64,000 bases of DNA from Selenomonadales bacterium (GCA_029975165.1 JARKPR010000081.1:1-64000), one strand, 5' to 3'. Counted from the stretch's first letter, positions 1 through 7,948 are shown. The notes: generated by a model from the sequence alone, not told the origin. Numbers and translations: made by a program.

Positions 1-1
1 G

Positions 2-313
2 TTTCACAATCGTACCCGGGCCTACGACATCCTGCAAGCGGTGAAAAACATCCGGCCGCGCATCGACGTCGAAAGAGCGAAATACTTCACCGAATCCTTC
101 AAAGAAACCGAAGGCGAACCGCTCATCCTGCGGTGGTCCAAAGCGATGAAACACATCGCCGCAAACATCTCCGTATACATCGACGACAAGAAGGACCCTG
201 ACAAGTACCGGGGACTGATTGTGAGGATAGCCGGCTACAGCGCCTACTTCGTAGACCTGTCGCCCGACCTGCAGGACGACCTGATCGCCCGCACCGAACA
301 CGCCGCCATCTAG
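2..313 (+). pseudogene. Glycyl radical enzyme reduced to its N- and C-terminal ends (partial at window edge)
   Basis: The frame is open from the window edge, so the 5' end is missing. The first part (RAYDILQAVKNIRP, then ERAKYFTESFKETEGEP and LRWSKAMKHIA) matches the N-terminal region of pyruvate formate-lyase-like glycyl radical enzymes. After a VYIDD segment at about 176-190 the frame jumps straight to KDPDKYRGL and RIAGYSAYFVDL, which is the extreme C-terminus with the glycyl radical loop (Gly in RIAGY). Intact enzymes of this family have roughly 800 residues. The whole barrel, including the active-site cysteine loop, is absent, yet the join is in frame. It is most likely an internal-deletion remnant; a GrcA/YfiD-like stand-alone radical domain or an assembly collapse are alternatives. 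Family assignment is firm; the subfamily is unknown. Confidence 0.8.
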
Positions 314-329
314 CGCCTGCCATGGCGAT

Positions 330-384
330 GTAAGTCCCGTTTCCGGATTGCGGATTACCGGGGCGGGACTTACACGCCTTTTTT
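330..384 (+). terminator. Rho-independent terminator after the glycyl radical remnant
   Basis: Ten-base arms GTAAGTCCCG (330-339) and CGGGACTTAC (364-373) pair perfectly and are followed by a T-run at 378-384. It lies 16 bases after the stop of the remnant, so the deleted gene kept its transcription end. Confidence 0.8.
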
Positions 385-535
385 ACCTAAGTTTTGTCTG
401 AGATATGGACAACAGGATATTCGCTCACCAACCGCGAACAATGGGCAGAAGAAGTATCCGGACCCATGTTCGCCGAGCTTGCCGGGTGCGGGCCGGATGG
501 AACGTGTGGTTAAATATGGGGGGCGTTTATCTGAT

Positions 536-1339
536 ATGGCAGTTAAGGCGGTATATTTCAGCCCGACGGGGACGACGAAAAAAATAGTACTTGGCATAGC
601 AGGGGTGCTCTCCGGTAATAGCGGCGGAGACGTGGCGCATGTTGATTTCACATTGCCGCGCGTCCGGCAGCAACCGGCGGCGTTTTCCGCCGACGATATC
701 GTCGTCCTGGGCGTTCCGGTCTATGCCGGCAGGGTCCCCAACATATTGCTGAAATACTTAAATTCACTGGCCGGCAACGGCGCGTTGGCGATTGCTGCCG
801 TTGTATACGGAAATCGGAACTACGACGATGCCCTGATTGAATTGGCGGATATTCTTGCTGCAACCGGCTTTAGGGTTATCGCGGGCGGCGCTTTTATCGG
901 CGAGCATGCATTTTCGAAAACTTTGGCGCAAAGCAGACCGGACGATAAAGATATGGCCATGGCGAGGGAGTTCGCCGCGAGGCTGGCCATAAAAATATCG
1001 GCCGGAAATACCGTGAATGTGACGGTAAAAGGTAACCGGCCGTACCGAAAATACTACATGCCGGTAAATGAAAGCGGCCAGCCGGTCGATATCAGAAAAG
1101 TGACCCCAAAAACAACCGACAAATGTATCGATTGCAAACTTTGCGCGGCGAAATGTCCCATGGGCTCGATCGATTCCGAACAAGTATCGCGTATAAACGG
1201 GATCTGCATAAAGTGCGGCGCTTGCATCAAAGCTTGCCCTGCGCAGGCAAAGTACTACGACGATCACGATTATTTGCGCCATAAGCATGAATTGGAAAGA
1301 GACTATGCGCTCCGGAGAGAACCGGAATTATTTTTATAA
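536..1339 (+). CDS. EFR1-type flavodoxin / two-[4Fe-4S] ferredoxin protein
   Basis: The N-terminal half is a flavodoxin-like domain: VYFSPTGTTKK at the start is the FMN phosphate-binding loop. The C-terminal quarter carries two [4Fe-4S] motifs, CIDCKLCAAKCP and CIKCGACIKACP. This matches EFR1-family flavodoxin-ferredoxin proteins of anaerobes, which move electrons in the cytoplasm; the partner cannot be read here. The ATG at 536 is chosen because a G-rich ribosome-binding site lies just upstream (about 519-525) and the flavodoxin strand begins directly after it. The longer frame opening at 479 adds 19 residues of non-family sequence. Its place beside a glycyl radical enzyme remnant would fit an electron donor for radical activation, but no activase is visible, so this is only an idea. 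Confidence 0.8.
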   Translation: MAVKAVYFSPTGTTKKIVLGIAGVLSGNSGGDVAHVDFTLPRVRQQPAAFSADDIVVLGVPVYAGRVPNILLKYLNSLAGNGALAIAAVVYGNRNYDDALIELADILAATGFRVIAGGAFIGEHAFSKTLAQSRPDDKDMAMAREFAARLAIKISAGNTVNVTVKGNRPYRKYYMPVNESGQPVDIRKVTPKTTDKCIDCKLCAAKCPMGSIDSEQVSRINGICIKCGACIKACPAQAKYYDDHDYLRHKHELERDYALRREPELFL

Positions 1340-1398
1340 GCGGAACCGATTTTTTAAAAAAGCCACTATGCCGGCAATAGCATAACGTCTGCGGCCGG

Positions 1399-2184
1399 TT
1401 ATTGGCTGGGCGGGAAGACGTACGGATTTTTCGGCTCCGGGACCTGTTTCAGGGAAGTAATCTTTATGGCGGGGACCGGTCTGTCCTCGTAGGTGGTTCG
1501 CTGGAGGAATCCCTTGATGGACAGCCATGTTCCCTCTTCATACTTGGCCGCGTCCGGCAGCTCGCACAGGACGCCGTACGGCAAGGCATCCGCCGTGCAG
1601 CACATCACCACGTAGCGGACCAGCGAGAACTGGTTATCGGCGCTGCCGGGCGGCCTAAAGACAAAGCCGGTCATCACGATTTCCTTGCCGATGTAGTCCT
1701 GGGGAAAAAACTGGATTTCGCTCATTATTTCAGCGTAGTCCCGGTCGATGACCTCGATCGAGGACAGTTGACGAAGCTGGGGGGCCAACGGCCGCGACAT
1801 TTCATAAGTGGAAACGGGAGCGGATAATTGGCTGTTGAACCCCTTGGCGTTGACGAAGCTGGCGTTGAGAGTACTGTTGGGGAGCGCGAAGGCGAGTCCC
1901 AGCACGAGCATAAAGGGGATATACATCAAGCGGCCGAGGTGGCTATGGTGATGATTGTGAAAGGCGTTGGCAGGGCGGAAGACGGTCAGCGCCTGGGTCA
2001 GAAACATGGGCAGCAGGAGATAGCTTGCTATTTCGACCAGCACGGTAAATTTGGGATTGATATACAGGGTCAGTTGCTGCGTCCTTACAAGCCACATGAG
2101 CAGAACCACAAACCCGAGCAGGATGACGGCCCGCAAAAAAGCATCGAAGTCGAATAGATACCTTTTCTTCGACCTGTGCTTCAA
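1399..2184 (-). CDS. TIGR03943 (YcgQ-like) membrane protein, permease partner
   Basis: Two or more N-terminal membrane helices (residues about 15-35 and 48-70), a His-rich loop (FHNHHHSHLG) and a further helix are followed by a soluble C-terminal domain. This is the layout of the TIGR03943/YcgQ family, which accompanies a DUF318-type permease. The family is linked to zinc limitation in Bacillus subtilis (ycgQ and ycgR are in the Zur regulon). The start is set by the ribosome-binding site: AGAGGAG on the minus strand overlaps the GTG at 2193, which is too close, whereas TTG at 2184 has 8 bases of spacing. It lies 13 bases behind the permease gene and is surely co-transcribed with it. The substrate is not established. 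Confidence 0.78.
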   Translation of the reverse strand: MKHRSKKRYLFDFDAFLRAVILLGFVVLLMWLVRTQQLTLYINPKFTVLVEIASYLLLPMFLTQALTVFRPANAFHNHHHSHLGRLMYIPFMLVLGLAFALPNSTLNASFVNAKGFNSQLSAPVSTYEMSRPLAPQLRQLSSIEVIDRDYAEIMSEIQFFPQDYIGKEIVMTGFVFRPPGSADNQFSLVRYVVMCCTADALPYGVLCELPDAAKYEEGTWLSIKGFLQRTTYEDRPVPAIKITSLKQVPEPKNPYVFPPSQ

Positions 2185-2197
2185 GACCCACACTCCT

Positions 2198-3175
2198 CTA
2201 TAACAGATTAATTAAATAGGCGGCAGCGCCGCACAAGAGCGCCACGACAACCGACAGCCAGAGGATAAAGCGCGCCCGGAAGGCATGCAGCAGCATCAGG
2301 GTATTTTTAAAGTCGATCATCGGCCCGAACACCATGAAAGCGATCAGCGATCCCGGCGAAAAACTGGTGCTGAAGGATGCGGCGATAAAAGCGTCGGCCG
2401 CCGAACAGACCGAAATGACAAAAGCGAACAGCATCATCACCCCGACCGATGCCAGGGGATCCCGGCCGACGGACAGGAGCAGCGCCCGGGGCAGCACGAT
2501 CTGGGCCAAAGCTCCCAGCATCGCCCCCATCAGCAAGTACTTGCCCATTTCGAAAAACTCGTTGCTGGCGTCGTGAACGGTGCGGACCAGCTTTTCGCTA
2601 AAAGTGAATGCGGCGATAGCGTTATCCTCAGCATGATGGTCGCAGCAGCCGCAGGCGTGATGGTGAATAGCGGCGTTTGCTTTCAGTTCATTGCCGCGGA
2701 AAAAAACGCTGGTCAGCCAACCGGCCAGGCAGGCGACGAAAAAGGTCGTTGCCAAGCGATATACGACCATGTCGCCGTTGGTCCGGAAGGCGAAGGCGGT
2801 GGCGGCCGTCACCACGGGGTTGATAATCGGCGCGGCCAGCATGAAAGACACGGCGGCATGCAGGGGAACCCCCTTCATAACCAGGCGGCGCACAATGGGA
2901 ACCATGCCGCAGTCGCATACCGGGAACAGGATACCGAGCAACGACGCCGGTACGATACTGAACAGCTTGTTTTTGGGGATCAATCTGCGGATCATATCCT
3001 CGGTGACAAAATTATTCAAGATTGCCGAGACAAGAACGCTGATCAGCACGAAGGGCAGCGCTTCAAGCACAATGCTGAGCAATATGATTTTAAAATTGGC
3101 GATATTATCCATGTTAATGGCGTTTAGAACAGTAGTGGATATTGCCGGCAAATTATCCAAATATTTCGCCACCAT
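2198..3175 (-). CDS. DUF318/ArsP-type permease (YcgR-like)
   Basis: This polytopic membrane protein of about 325 residues has the family hallmark CDCGMVPIVRR near residue 90, the paired repeat structure of DUF318 permeases and a central cytoplasmic loop rich in His and Cys (HHHACGCCDHHAED). In B. subtilis the homologous pair YcgR-YcgQ is zinc-responsive; other members move arsenicals. The His/Cys loop and the neighbouring Fur-family/ZnuABC genes favour a divalent-metal role here, which is inference. It is the first gene of a two-gene minus-strand unit, divergent from the secreted CHAP-like gene. No strong ribosome-binding site is visible before the ATG at 3175, so the start is moderately uncertain. 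Confidence 0.78.
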   Translation of the reverse strand: MVAKYLDNLPAISTTVLNAINMDNIANFKIILLSIVLEALPFVLISVLVSAILNNFVTEDMIRRLIPKNKLFSIVPASLLGILFPVCDCGMVPIVRRLVMKGVPLHAAVSFMLAAPIINPVVTAATAFAFRTNGDMVVYRLATTFFVACLAGWLTSVFFRGNELKANAAIHHHACGCCDHHAEDNAIAAFTFSEKLVRTVHDASNEFFEMGKYLLMGAMLGALAQIVLPRALLLSVGRDPLASVGVMMLFAFVISVCSAADAFIAASFSTSFSPGSLIAFMVFGPMIDFKNTLMLLHAFRARFILWLSVVVALLCGAAAYLINLL

Positions 3176-3192
3176 CCTTTCGGAGACAGGCC

Positions 3193-3210
3193 ATGATTGG
3201 TTTCAATCAT
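3193..3210. promoter_or_regulatory. Inverted repeat in the divergent promoter region (possible operator)
   Basis: ATGATTG (3193-3199) and CAATCAT (3204-3210) form a 7-4-7 inverted repeat 18 bases before the YcgR-like start and within the promoter region shared with the divergent gene at 3315. A metal-responsive operator is plausible from context only. Confidence 0.35.
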
Positions 3211-3314
3211 CATTATATTCCACAATTTTGCGGATATGCAAAAGCGATTTTAACAAAGCGTTGCAATGTGATATATTTAAAAATATGCATAGAATTCGAA
3301 AGGGGGCGTTTCGC

Positions 3315-3779
3315 ATGAACAGATTGCAATCCAAAATACTTATCGTGATTTTTTTGCTAGTGCTTCCTGCTCGACAGGCCTTTGCCTGAGGCTGTGACGA
3401 CGGCCCTTTGTATAAGGGCTTTCCTCTGGCCAAGGCCACCGGATATTTTGCCAGGGAGTTTGACAAAATAGCTCCTGCGCCGGGGATGGACTGGACCGAT
3501 GCCGCGTATCTTTGGCTGGACAGCGCCGCCCAAAAAGGTTGGGTAGTGAAGAAGTCCTTCATGGATGCTAAACCGGGGGCACTGATCGTGGGCTTGGACC
3601 GGTCCCGCAATGACCTGGTCGGTATTGTGCGGGAGGTACGGGACGGCAAGATTTCCTATGAAACATTGGACGAGGCGGGAAAAGTGGTCAGGCATGAAAT
3701 TGCTGCGGAAACACCGGGACGGGACATTATCTTCGCCGGCTACATCTGGCCAGAACGAGCCGGGGACGGCAAGCCATAG
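3315..3779 (+). CDS. Exported CHAP-like protein interrupted by an in-frame TGA (selenocysteine candidate or nonsense mutation)
   Basis: ATG at 3315 follows a strong AAAGGGGG site and starts a clear signal peptide ending ARQAFA. The next codon is TGA (3387-3389), after which the same frame continues uninterrupted to TAG at 3777-3779: GCDDGPLYKGFPL, then GMDWTDAAYLWLDSAAQKGW, AKPGALIVG and VGIVREV. This resembles a CHAP (amidase-type) fold, but the usual GQCTW cysteine and GHV histidine positions read ATGYF and DLVGIV, so the catalytic pair appears lost. A hairpin meeting the bacterial SECIS rule follows the TGA (separate entry). Read through, the product is 154 residues with Sec-Gly-Cys at the predicted mature N-terminus. 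The alternative is a single nonsense change in a pseudogene; nothing else in the frame is damaged. Confidence 0.55.
3403..3419 (+). other. SECIS-like hairpin downstream of the in-frame TGA
   Basis: GCCCTT (3403-3408) pairs with AAGGGC (3414-3419) around a five-base loop TGTAT (3409-3413). The loop starts 20 bases after the TGA and has G at its second position. Published bacterial SECIS models ask for a loop 16-37 bases after UGA with a G among its first two bases, so it fits. GAGG (3388-3391) can also pair with CCTC (3423-3426) to give a lower stem. Chance hairpins of this strength are not rare in GC-rich DNA. Confidence 0.4.
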
Positions 3780-3869
3780 GCGCTACACACCCTGATTGCG
3801 ACTGGAACTTGTTCCAGTCTTTATTTATGGCCAAACGCCGATATATATTGCCGATTGAGTATTAAAATA

Positions 3870-3899
3870 GTAAAATTATAAATAATATTATTATTAATT
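3870..3899. promoter_or_regulatory. AT-rich promoter region of the Fur-family gene with palindromic core
   Basis: The stretch before the regulator is strikingly AT-rich for this window and contains the palindrome AATAATATTATT (3881-3892) followed by ATTAATT. The spacer side of the znuA operator at 5991-6003 carries the related word AATATTATTAATT, so the same Fur-family protein could bind both. That is inference from word similarity. Confidence 0.35.
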
Positions 3900-3917
3900 G
3901 GGAGCGTGCTGCAATTG

Positions 3918-4340
3918 ATGGAAGACATTATAAAAAAACTCAAAGACAAAGGCTGTAAAATTACGCCGCAGCGCCGGGCCGTGATCCAGTCGCTGGCTAA
4001 ACTTGCCAAGTTCCCGACGGCCTTGGAGCTTTGCAACGATATCAGGCAGGCTAACCCCGAGATCGGTCTGGATACTGTTTATAGGAATCTTAACCTGCTT
4101 GCCGACATGGGGGTAGTCAACCAGATCAACCTGCCCGGCAAGGACACGAAAGTCTTTGAACTGGCCCTTGGGAAGCACCATCATCACCTGGTCTGCCTCG
4201 GCTGCGGGAAAGCCAACTGCCTGGATTATTGCCCGGTGGACGAGCAAGAATTGCAAAAGGCGGCGGGGTCAAAATTCGAGATCGTCGGCCATTCTCTCGA
4301 ACTATACGGATATTGCCAAAAGTGCCGGACGGCAAAATAG
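3918..4340 (+). CDS. zur: Fur-family metalloregulator, probably Zur
   Basis: This has Fur-family architecture: an N-terminal winged helix (KITPQRRAVIQSL, DTVYRNLNLLADMGVV), a His-rich metal segment GKHHHHLVC, and two CxxC structural zinc pairs (CLGC and CQKC). The product is about 141 residues, the usual length. The ATG at 3918 is preferred over the GTG at 3906, because GGGAG (3900-3904) would almost touch the GTG. The gene lies 11 bases upstream of znuC-znuB-znuA and near a YcgQR-like pair, which makes a zinc-responsive repressor the best reading. The sequence alone does not separate Zur from PerR or Fur. Confidence 0.75.
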   Translation: MEDIIKKLKDKGCKITPQRRAVIQSLAKLAKFPTALELCNDIRQANPEIGLDTVYRNLNLLADMGVVNQINLPGKDTKVFELALGKHHHHLVCLGCGKANCLDYCPVDEQELQKAAGSKFEIVGHSLELYGYCQKCRTAK

Positions 4341-4351
4341 GGGAGCAAACA

Positions 4352-5092
4352 ATGAACGCTTTTGAATTCGAGAACGTATCTTTCGCCTATCCCAATCATA
4401 ACGTTTTTAGCCACCTGAACCTCAGGATCGCCGTGGGCGATTTTGTGGCCATCGTCGGCGGCAACGGGGCAGGTAAATCCACCCTGCTGAAGCTGTGTGT
4501 CGGCGCGTTGACGCCCGATTGCGGCCAGATAAGGATCTTCGGCCTGCCGGTTGCGGCGTACCGGGATTGGTCCAAAATCGGCTATGTCCCGCAAAATCCG
4601 CTACGGGACAAATCGTTTCCCATAACGGTTGAAGAGATTGTCGCCATGGGCCGGGTCGCCGGCCTCGGCATCGGCCGCAGAATGCGCAAGGGCGACCGCG
4701 ATATCGTCACCCGCGCCCTGCGCTTAGTCGGCGTCGACAATCTCCGCTCGCAGATGATCGGCAACCTTTCCGGCGGCCAGCAGCAACGCGTGATGGTCGC
4801 CCGCGCCCTGGCGGCCGAGCCGGAAACGCTCATCCTGGATGAACCGACCGCCGGCATTGATGCGGCAGGTACGGAAGGTATTTACTCCCTCCTGAAAAGC
4901 GTGAACAAAGACCTCGGCATCACCGTACTTCTTGTCTCCCACGATTTGGAGCGGGTAGCCCGATATGCTGGCACGATCGCCAACCTCGACGAGGGGTTGA
5001 ATTATTACGGTGCTGCCGACCGTTTTTGCCGGCGGCAGGCATACGCAAGGACCGATGCCGCCTTAGAAGGAGAAGCTGTGAACCATGCTTGA
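4352..5092 (+). CDS. znuC: Metal ABC transporter ATP-binding protein (ZnuC-like)
   Basis: It has an ABC ATPase with Walker A GGNGAGKST, the Q-loop in VPQNPLRDK, signature LSGGQQQRV, Walker B LILDEPTAGID and the switch His in VSHDLE. About 246 residues is normal for ZnuC/MntB-type subunits. The ATG at 4352 follows GGGAGC at spacing 6. Its stop overlaps the start of the permease gene, and the whole zur-znuC-znuB block is tightly packed, so the four genes probably form one zinc (or manganese) import locus at the inner membrane. Confidence 0.88.
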   Translation: MNAFEFENVSFAYPNHNVFSHLNLRIAVGDFVAIVGGNGAGKSTLLKLCVGALTPDCGQIRIFGLPVAAYRDWSKIGYVPQNPLRDKSFPITVEEIVAMGRVAGLGIGRRMRKGDRDIVTRALRLVGVDNLRSQMIGNLSGGQQQRVMVARALAAEPETLILDEPTAGIDAAGTEGIYSLLKSVNKDLGITVLLVSHDLERVARYAGTIANLDEGLNYYGAADRFCRRQAYARTDAALEGEAVNHA

Positions 5093-5924
5093 TATGTTGC
5101 AGTTCGACTTCATGCAGCGGGCGGTCGTTGCCGGTTTGGTGGTAGGACTGATTTGCCCCGCTATCGGGATATTCATCATTCTCCGCAAGCAGTCCCTTAT
5201 CGGCGACGGCCTGGGGCACATCGCCTTTGCCGGGGTGGCCACCGGCTGGCTGTTGGGCATATACCCGGTCATGAGCGCGATGGTGATTACCGTCCTTGCC
5301 GCAGCGGGCATCGAGGAATTGCGGGCCCGGCGCCCTGCTTACGGCGATATGGTGCTGGCCATTTTCTTTTATACGGGCATCGCCTGCGCCGTATTGTTCA
5401 GCAGTCTGGCCAAAACCAACAGCGTCAGCCTGTTCGGTTACCTCTTCGGCAGTATCGTCACCGTAAGCGTGCAGGATGTGGCGACAGTCGGGGCGCTGGC
5501 GATAGCCGTGCTGCTTACCCTTGGCGTTATGTTCAAAGAACTTCTTTTTGTCACCTTCGACGAGGAAGTCGCCCGCATAAGCGGCCTGCCGATAAAAAGG
5601 ATCAATATGATTCTCGCGATACTGACCGCTCTCACCGTTTCCATCGCCATGCGGGTGGTCGGCATCCTGATGGTCTCCGCCCTGATGGTCATCCCGGTCG
5701 CGGCCAGCCTGCAAATCTCCCACAGCTTCCGCAGTACCCTCGTCAATGCCGTTATAATATCCGAGGCAGCAGTTGTCATCGGCCTGACGGCGTCCTTTTA
5801 CCTGAACTTCGCGTCCGGCGGCACGATTGTAATAACAGCCGCCTTGCTGTTTCTCGCCGCCTTCGTGCTGCGGCAGGTGGTCCTGGAACGCCTGGGACGG
5901 GCGAAAGTCATGAAGCATTGCTAA
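5085..5924 (+). CDS. znuB: Metal ABC transporter permease (ZnuB-like)
   Basis: A 279-residue integral membrane protein of the ABC-3 family has the typical opening FMQRAVVAGLVVGLICPAIGIFIILRKQSLIGDGLGHIAFAG and the late LMVSALMVIPVAAS motif. It forms the membrane channel for the ZnuA/ZnuC pair. The ATG at 5085 overlaps the last eight bases of znuC and is preceded by GAAGGAGAA, indicating translational coupling. It is followed by the dedicated znuA promoter rather than running straight into znuA. Confidence 0.88.
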   Translation: MLDMLQFDFMQRAVVAGLVVGLICPAIGIFIILRKQSLIGDGLGHIAFAGVATGWLLGIYPVMSAMVITVLAAAGIEELRARRPAYGDMVLAIFFYTGIACAVLFSSLAKTNSVSLFGYLFGSIVTVSVQDVATVGALAIAVLLTLGVMFKELLFVTFDEEVARISGLPIKRINMILAILTALTVSIAMRVVGILMVSALMVIPVAASLQISHSFRSTLVNAVIISEAAVVIGLTASFYLNFASGGTIVITAALLFLAAFVLRQVVLERLGRAKVMKHC

Positions 5925-5952
5925 TTTTCTGGCGCCAAAATCTTCTTCAGGC

Positions 5953-6020
5953 TTGACAAGGAAAAAATTGGTACATATACTGTAGATAGGAATATTATTA
6001 ATTAAAAATATTCCTATCTA
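5953..6020 (+). promoter_or_regulatory. znuA promoter with a 14-base-arm operator over the start site
   Basis: TTGACA (5953-5958), a 17-base spacer and TATACT (5976-5981) form a near-consensus sigma-70 promoter. Directly downstream, 5983-5996 and 6007-6020 are perfect 14-base inverted repeats (core TAGATAGGAATATT) separated by ten A/T bases. A site centred near +10 to +20 would block transcription when bound, as expected for a metal repressor. The sequence is not a Fur or a TTAGC-type box, so it marks a separate regulon. Confidence 0.75.
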
Positions 6021-6045
6021 TTATTATTATTCGGGAGGAGATTGT

Positions 6046-6969
6046 ATGCGGAAAACCCTGGCCAAAATTTTGTGTCTGACCTTAACGGCGATGTTTTTAT
6101 TGTCCGGTATCGGTTTCGCCGCCTTCTGGAACGCAAAACCGACCATTGTCACCACCATTTATCCTTTGTACGAATTTACAAAACAGGTGGTCGGCGACAA
6201 GGCGGAAGTTATTCTCCTGGTACCTGCCGGCGCCGAGCCGCATGACTGGGAGCCGGCCCCGGCCGATCTGATCAAAGTCAAGAATGCCGCGATGATCGTT
6301 TATAACGGGACAGGCATGGAGCCGTGGATTGATAAAATGGCAAATACGGTTTTGACCGGCAAGAAAGCCGTCGTCGCCACCGGAGCAGTCAGCCTTCTCC
6401 CGGCTCAATACAACGAAGAAGGCGGTCCCGCCGAGTCAGGGGAAGCTGATCCCCATGTGTGGCTTGACCCGGTCAACGCCCAGGCCATCGTGCAGGCGAT
6501 AGCCGCGGCCGCGGCGGAACTCGATCCCGGCAATGCCGGCTATTATCAAGCCAACGCCGCTGCCTACAACCAGCAACTCGCCGCTTTGCACGAAGAATAC
6601 GCCGCTGCCCTGACGCCGGCGCCCCGGCGCGTGTTCATCACCTCCCACGCCGCTTTCGGCTATCTGGCCAACCGCTATGGCCTTAGGCAGGTCGCGATAA
6701 TGGGCCTGGCGCCCGACGCGGAACCGACCCCGGAAAGAATGGTGGAGATTATCCGCTATGTGCGCCTTGCCGGCATTAAATACATATTCTTCGAGACCTT
6801 GGTCAGTCCCAAGCTTGCGGAAGTAATCGCCAAGGAAGCCGGGGCGCAGACCCTGGTACTGAACCCCATCGAAGGCTTAGCCGACGAGGAACTGGCCCGC
6901 GGCGAAAATTATCTGTCCATTATGCGCATGAATCTGGTTAACTTGAAATATGCTTTAGGGGTTGACTAA
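6046..6969 (+). CDS. znuA: Metal ABC transporter substrate-binding protein (ZnuA/TroA-like)
   Basis: A signal peptide (residues 1 to about 28) leads into a cluster A-I solute-binding protein: IVTTIYPLYEFTKQV, then the metal ligand segment GAEPHDWEP, DPHVWLDP, SHAAFGYL and the final acidic ligand in the FFETLVSPK region. The order His, His, His, Asp/Glu is the ZnuA/TroA pattern. There is no His-rich loop of the kind found in classical ZnuA, so zinc versus manganese cannot be decided from the protein; the Zur-like neighbour favours zinc. The ATG at 6046 follows GGGAGGAG. It captures metal in the periplasm for ZnuBC. Confidence 0.82.
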   Translation: MRKTLAKILCLTLTAMFLLSGIGFAAFWNAKPTIVTTIYPLYEFTKQVVGDKAEVILLVPAGAEPHDWEPAPADLIKVKNAAMIVYNGTGMEPWIDKMANTVLTGKKAVVATGAVSLLPAQYNEEGGPAESGEADPHVWLDPVNAQAIVQAIAAAAAELDPGNAGYYQANAAAYNQQLAALHEEYAAALTPAPRRVFITSHAAFGYLANRYGLRQVAIMGLAPDAEPTPERMVEIIRYVRLAGIKYIFFETLVSPKLAEVIAKEAGAQTLVLNPIEGLADEELARGENYLSIMRMNLVNLKYALGVD

Positions 6970-6997
6970 TTCAAAAACTGTACAAGGAAGGGTAGAT

Positions 6998-7948
6998 ATG
7001 AAGAAATTCATCGTCGCGGTGCTGGCGGGGACAAGTATATTGCTTACATCCTCCGCCTTTGCCGAACAGGTTGAGGTAACCGGCGAAGCCACGGTCAAGT
7101 ATGAAAGAGACACCGCGGCCGGCGATCCGGCCGTATCCGGCACGATGAGCACGCTGAAGCTCACGGCCGAGGCTGATTTAGGGGCTGGCTGGTCGCTGTA
7201 CGGGCGGTTGGGGGCGCAGTACGCCACCCAGCCGCTGGTCGCCGACTTCAATAGCGACGCCTATCCGGCCGGCCGGAAGGGGGTCGCCGGCATTGACCAG
7301 TTCGGTCTGAGCTACAAGGCCGGCGGATGGGCCTATAAACTCGGCCGCCAGGACGTAAACTTCGGGCTTGATGGCCTGTTGTACTGCCGTAAGGATGAAA
7401 AGGTCGGCAAGCGGGTCTTCGTTGACGGCCTGTCTGTTGCCGGGACCAGCGGGGCGACCGATATCTCGGCCGTCTTTGCGCAGGAGGACAACGTCGGCGC
7501 CCAAGACAACCGGCTGTACGCCATCCGGGCCGGCTACAACCCGAGCGAAAGGCTGAACTGGGGGCTCACTTTGGGGCGCTATCAAAATAGCGGGGCCGAC
7601 AGCACCAACCATTGGGCGGTGGACGGGCTCTACAAGTTCGGCAAGGCCAGCCTGGCGGCCCAGTACGCGCAAGCGAGCAGCGCCGCCGACAACAAAGCGT
7701 ACGCCGCAAAAGTGGATTACGATTTTGACGGCAAGACAGCGGTTTCCGTCACCTCTTTCCGGGTCGAGGCCAACGGCGCCATGGGCGGGCAAAGCGACTT
7801 CGACGGCGGCAACAAGGGGCTTCATTACGGGATGACGTACAAACTGAGCGAGACCGCCGGCCTGGAAGCGGTCTATAAGGATCAAAAGGCTATTGGCAGC
7901 GGCCAAAAAAACACGAAATTCGAAATTACGGTAAGCCAAACATTTTAG
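6998..7948 (+). CDS. Outer-membrane porin of the Negativicutes type (zinc-locus copy)
   Basis: This 316-residue protein has a signal peptide ending SSAFA, then alternating short beta-strand segments (VKYERDTAAGDPAVSGTMSTLKL, SLYGRLGAQYATQP, YKLGRQDVNFG) and a C-terminal strand ending in Phe (FEITVSQTF), the outer-membrane insertion signal. It is clearly paralogous to the protein at 35524-36477. The ATG at 6998 is set by AAGGAAGGG. It lies 28 bases after znuA and is likely co-transcribed with it, suggesting that it lets metal or metal chelates across the outer membrane. Beta-barrel topology is inferred from pattern, not computed. Confidence 0.75.
   Translation: MKKFIVAVLAGTSILLTSSAFAEQVEVTGEATVKYERDTAAGDPAVSGTMSTLKLTAEADLGAGWSLYGRLGAQYATQPLVADFNSDAYPAGRKGVAGIDQFGLSYKAGGWAYKLGRQDVNFGLDGLLYCRKDEKVGKRVFVDGLSVAGTSGATDISAVFAQEDNVGAQDNRLYAIRAGYNPSERLNWGLTLGRYQNSGADSTNHWAVDGLYKFGKASLAAQYAQASSAADNKAYAAKVDYDFDGKTAVSVTSFRVEANGAMGGQSDFDGGNKGLHYGMTYKLSETAGLEAVYKDQKAIGSGQKNTKFEITVSQTF

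Noticed and set aside
479-535. N-terminal extension of the EFR1-type protein
   Set aside because: The 19 residues have no family resemblance and the ATG at 536 has the better ribosome-binding site.
2285-3127. A 280-codon + strand frame opposite the YcgR-like permease
   Set aside because: Gln/Arg/His-rich shadow without signals; the minus-strand permease is well supported.
4920-5918. A 332-codon minus-strand frame opposite znuB
   Set aside because: His/Gln/Asp-rich shadow; znuB has complete ABC-3 motifs and coupling to znuC.
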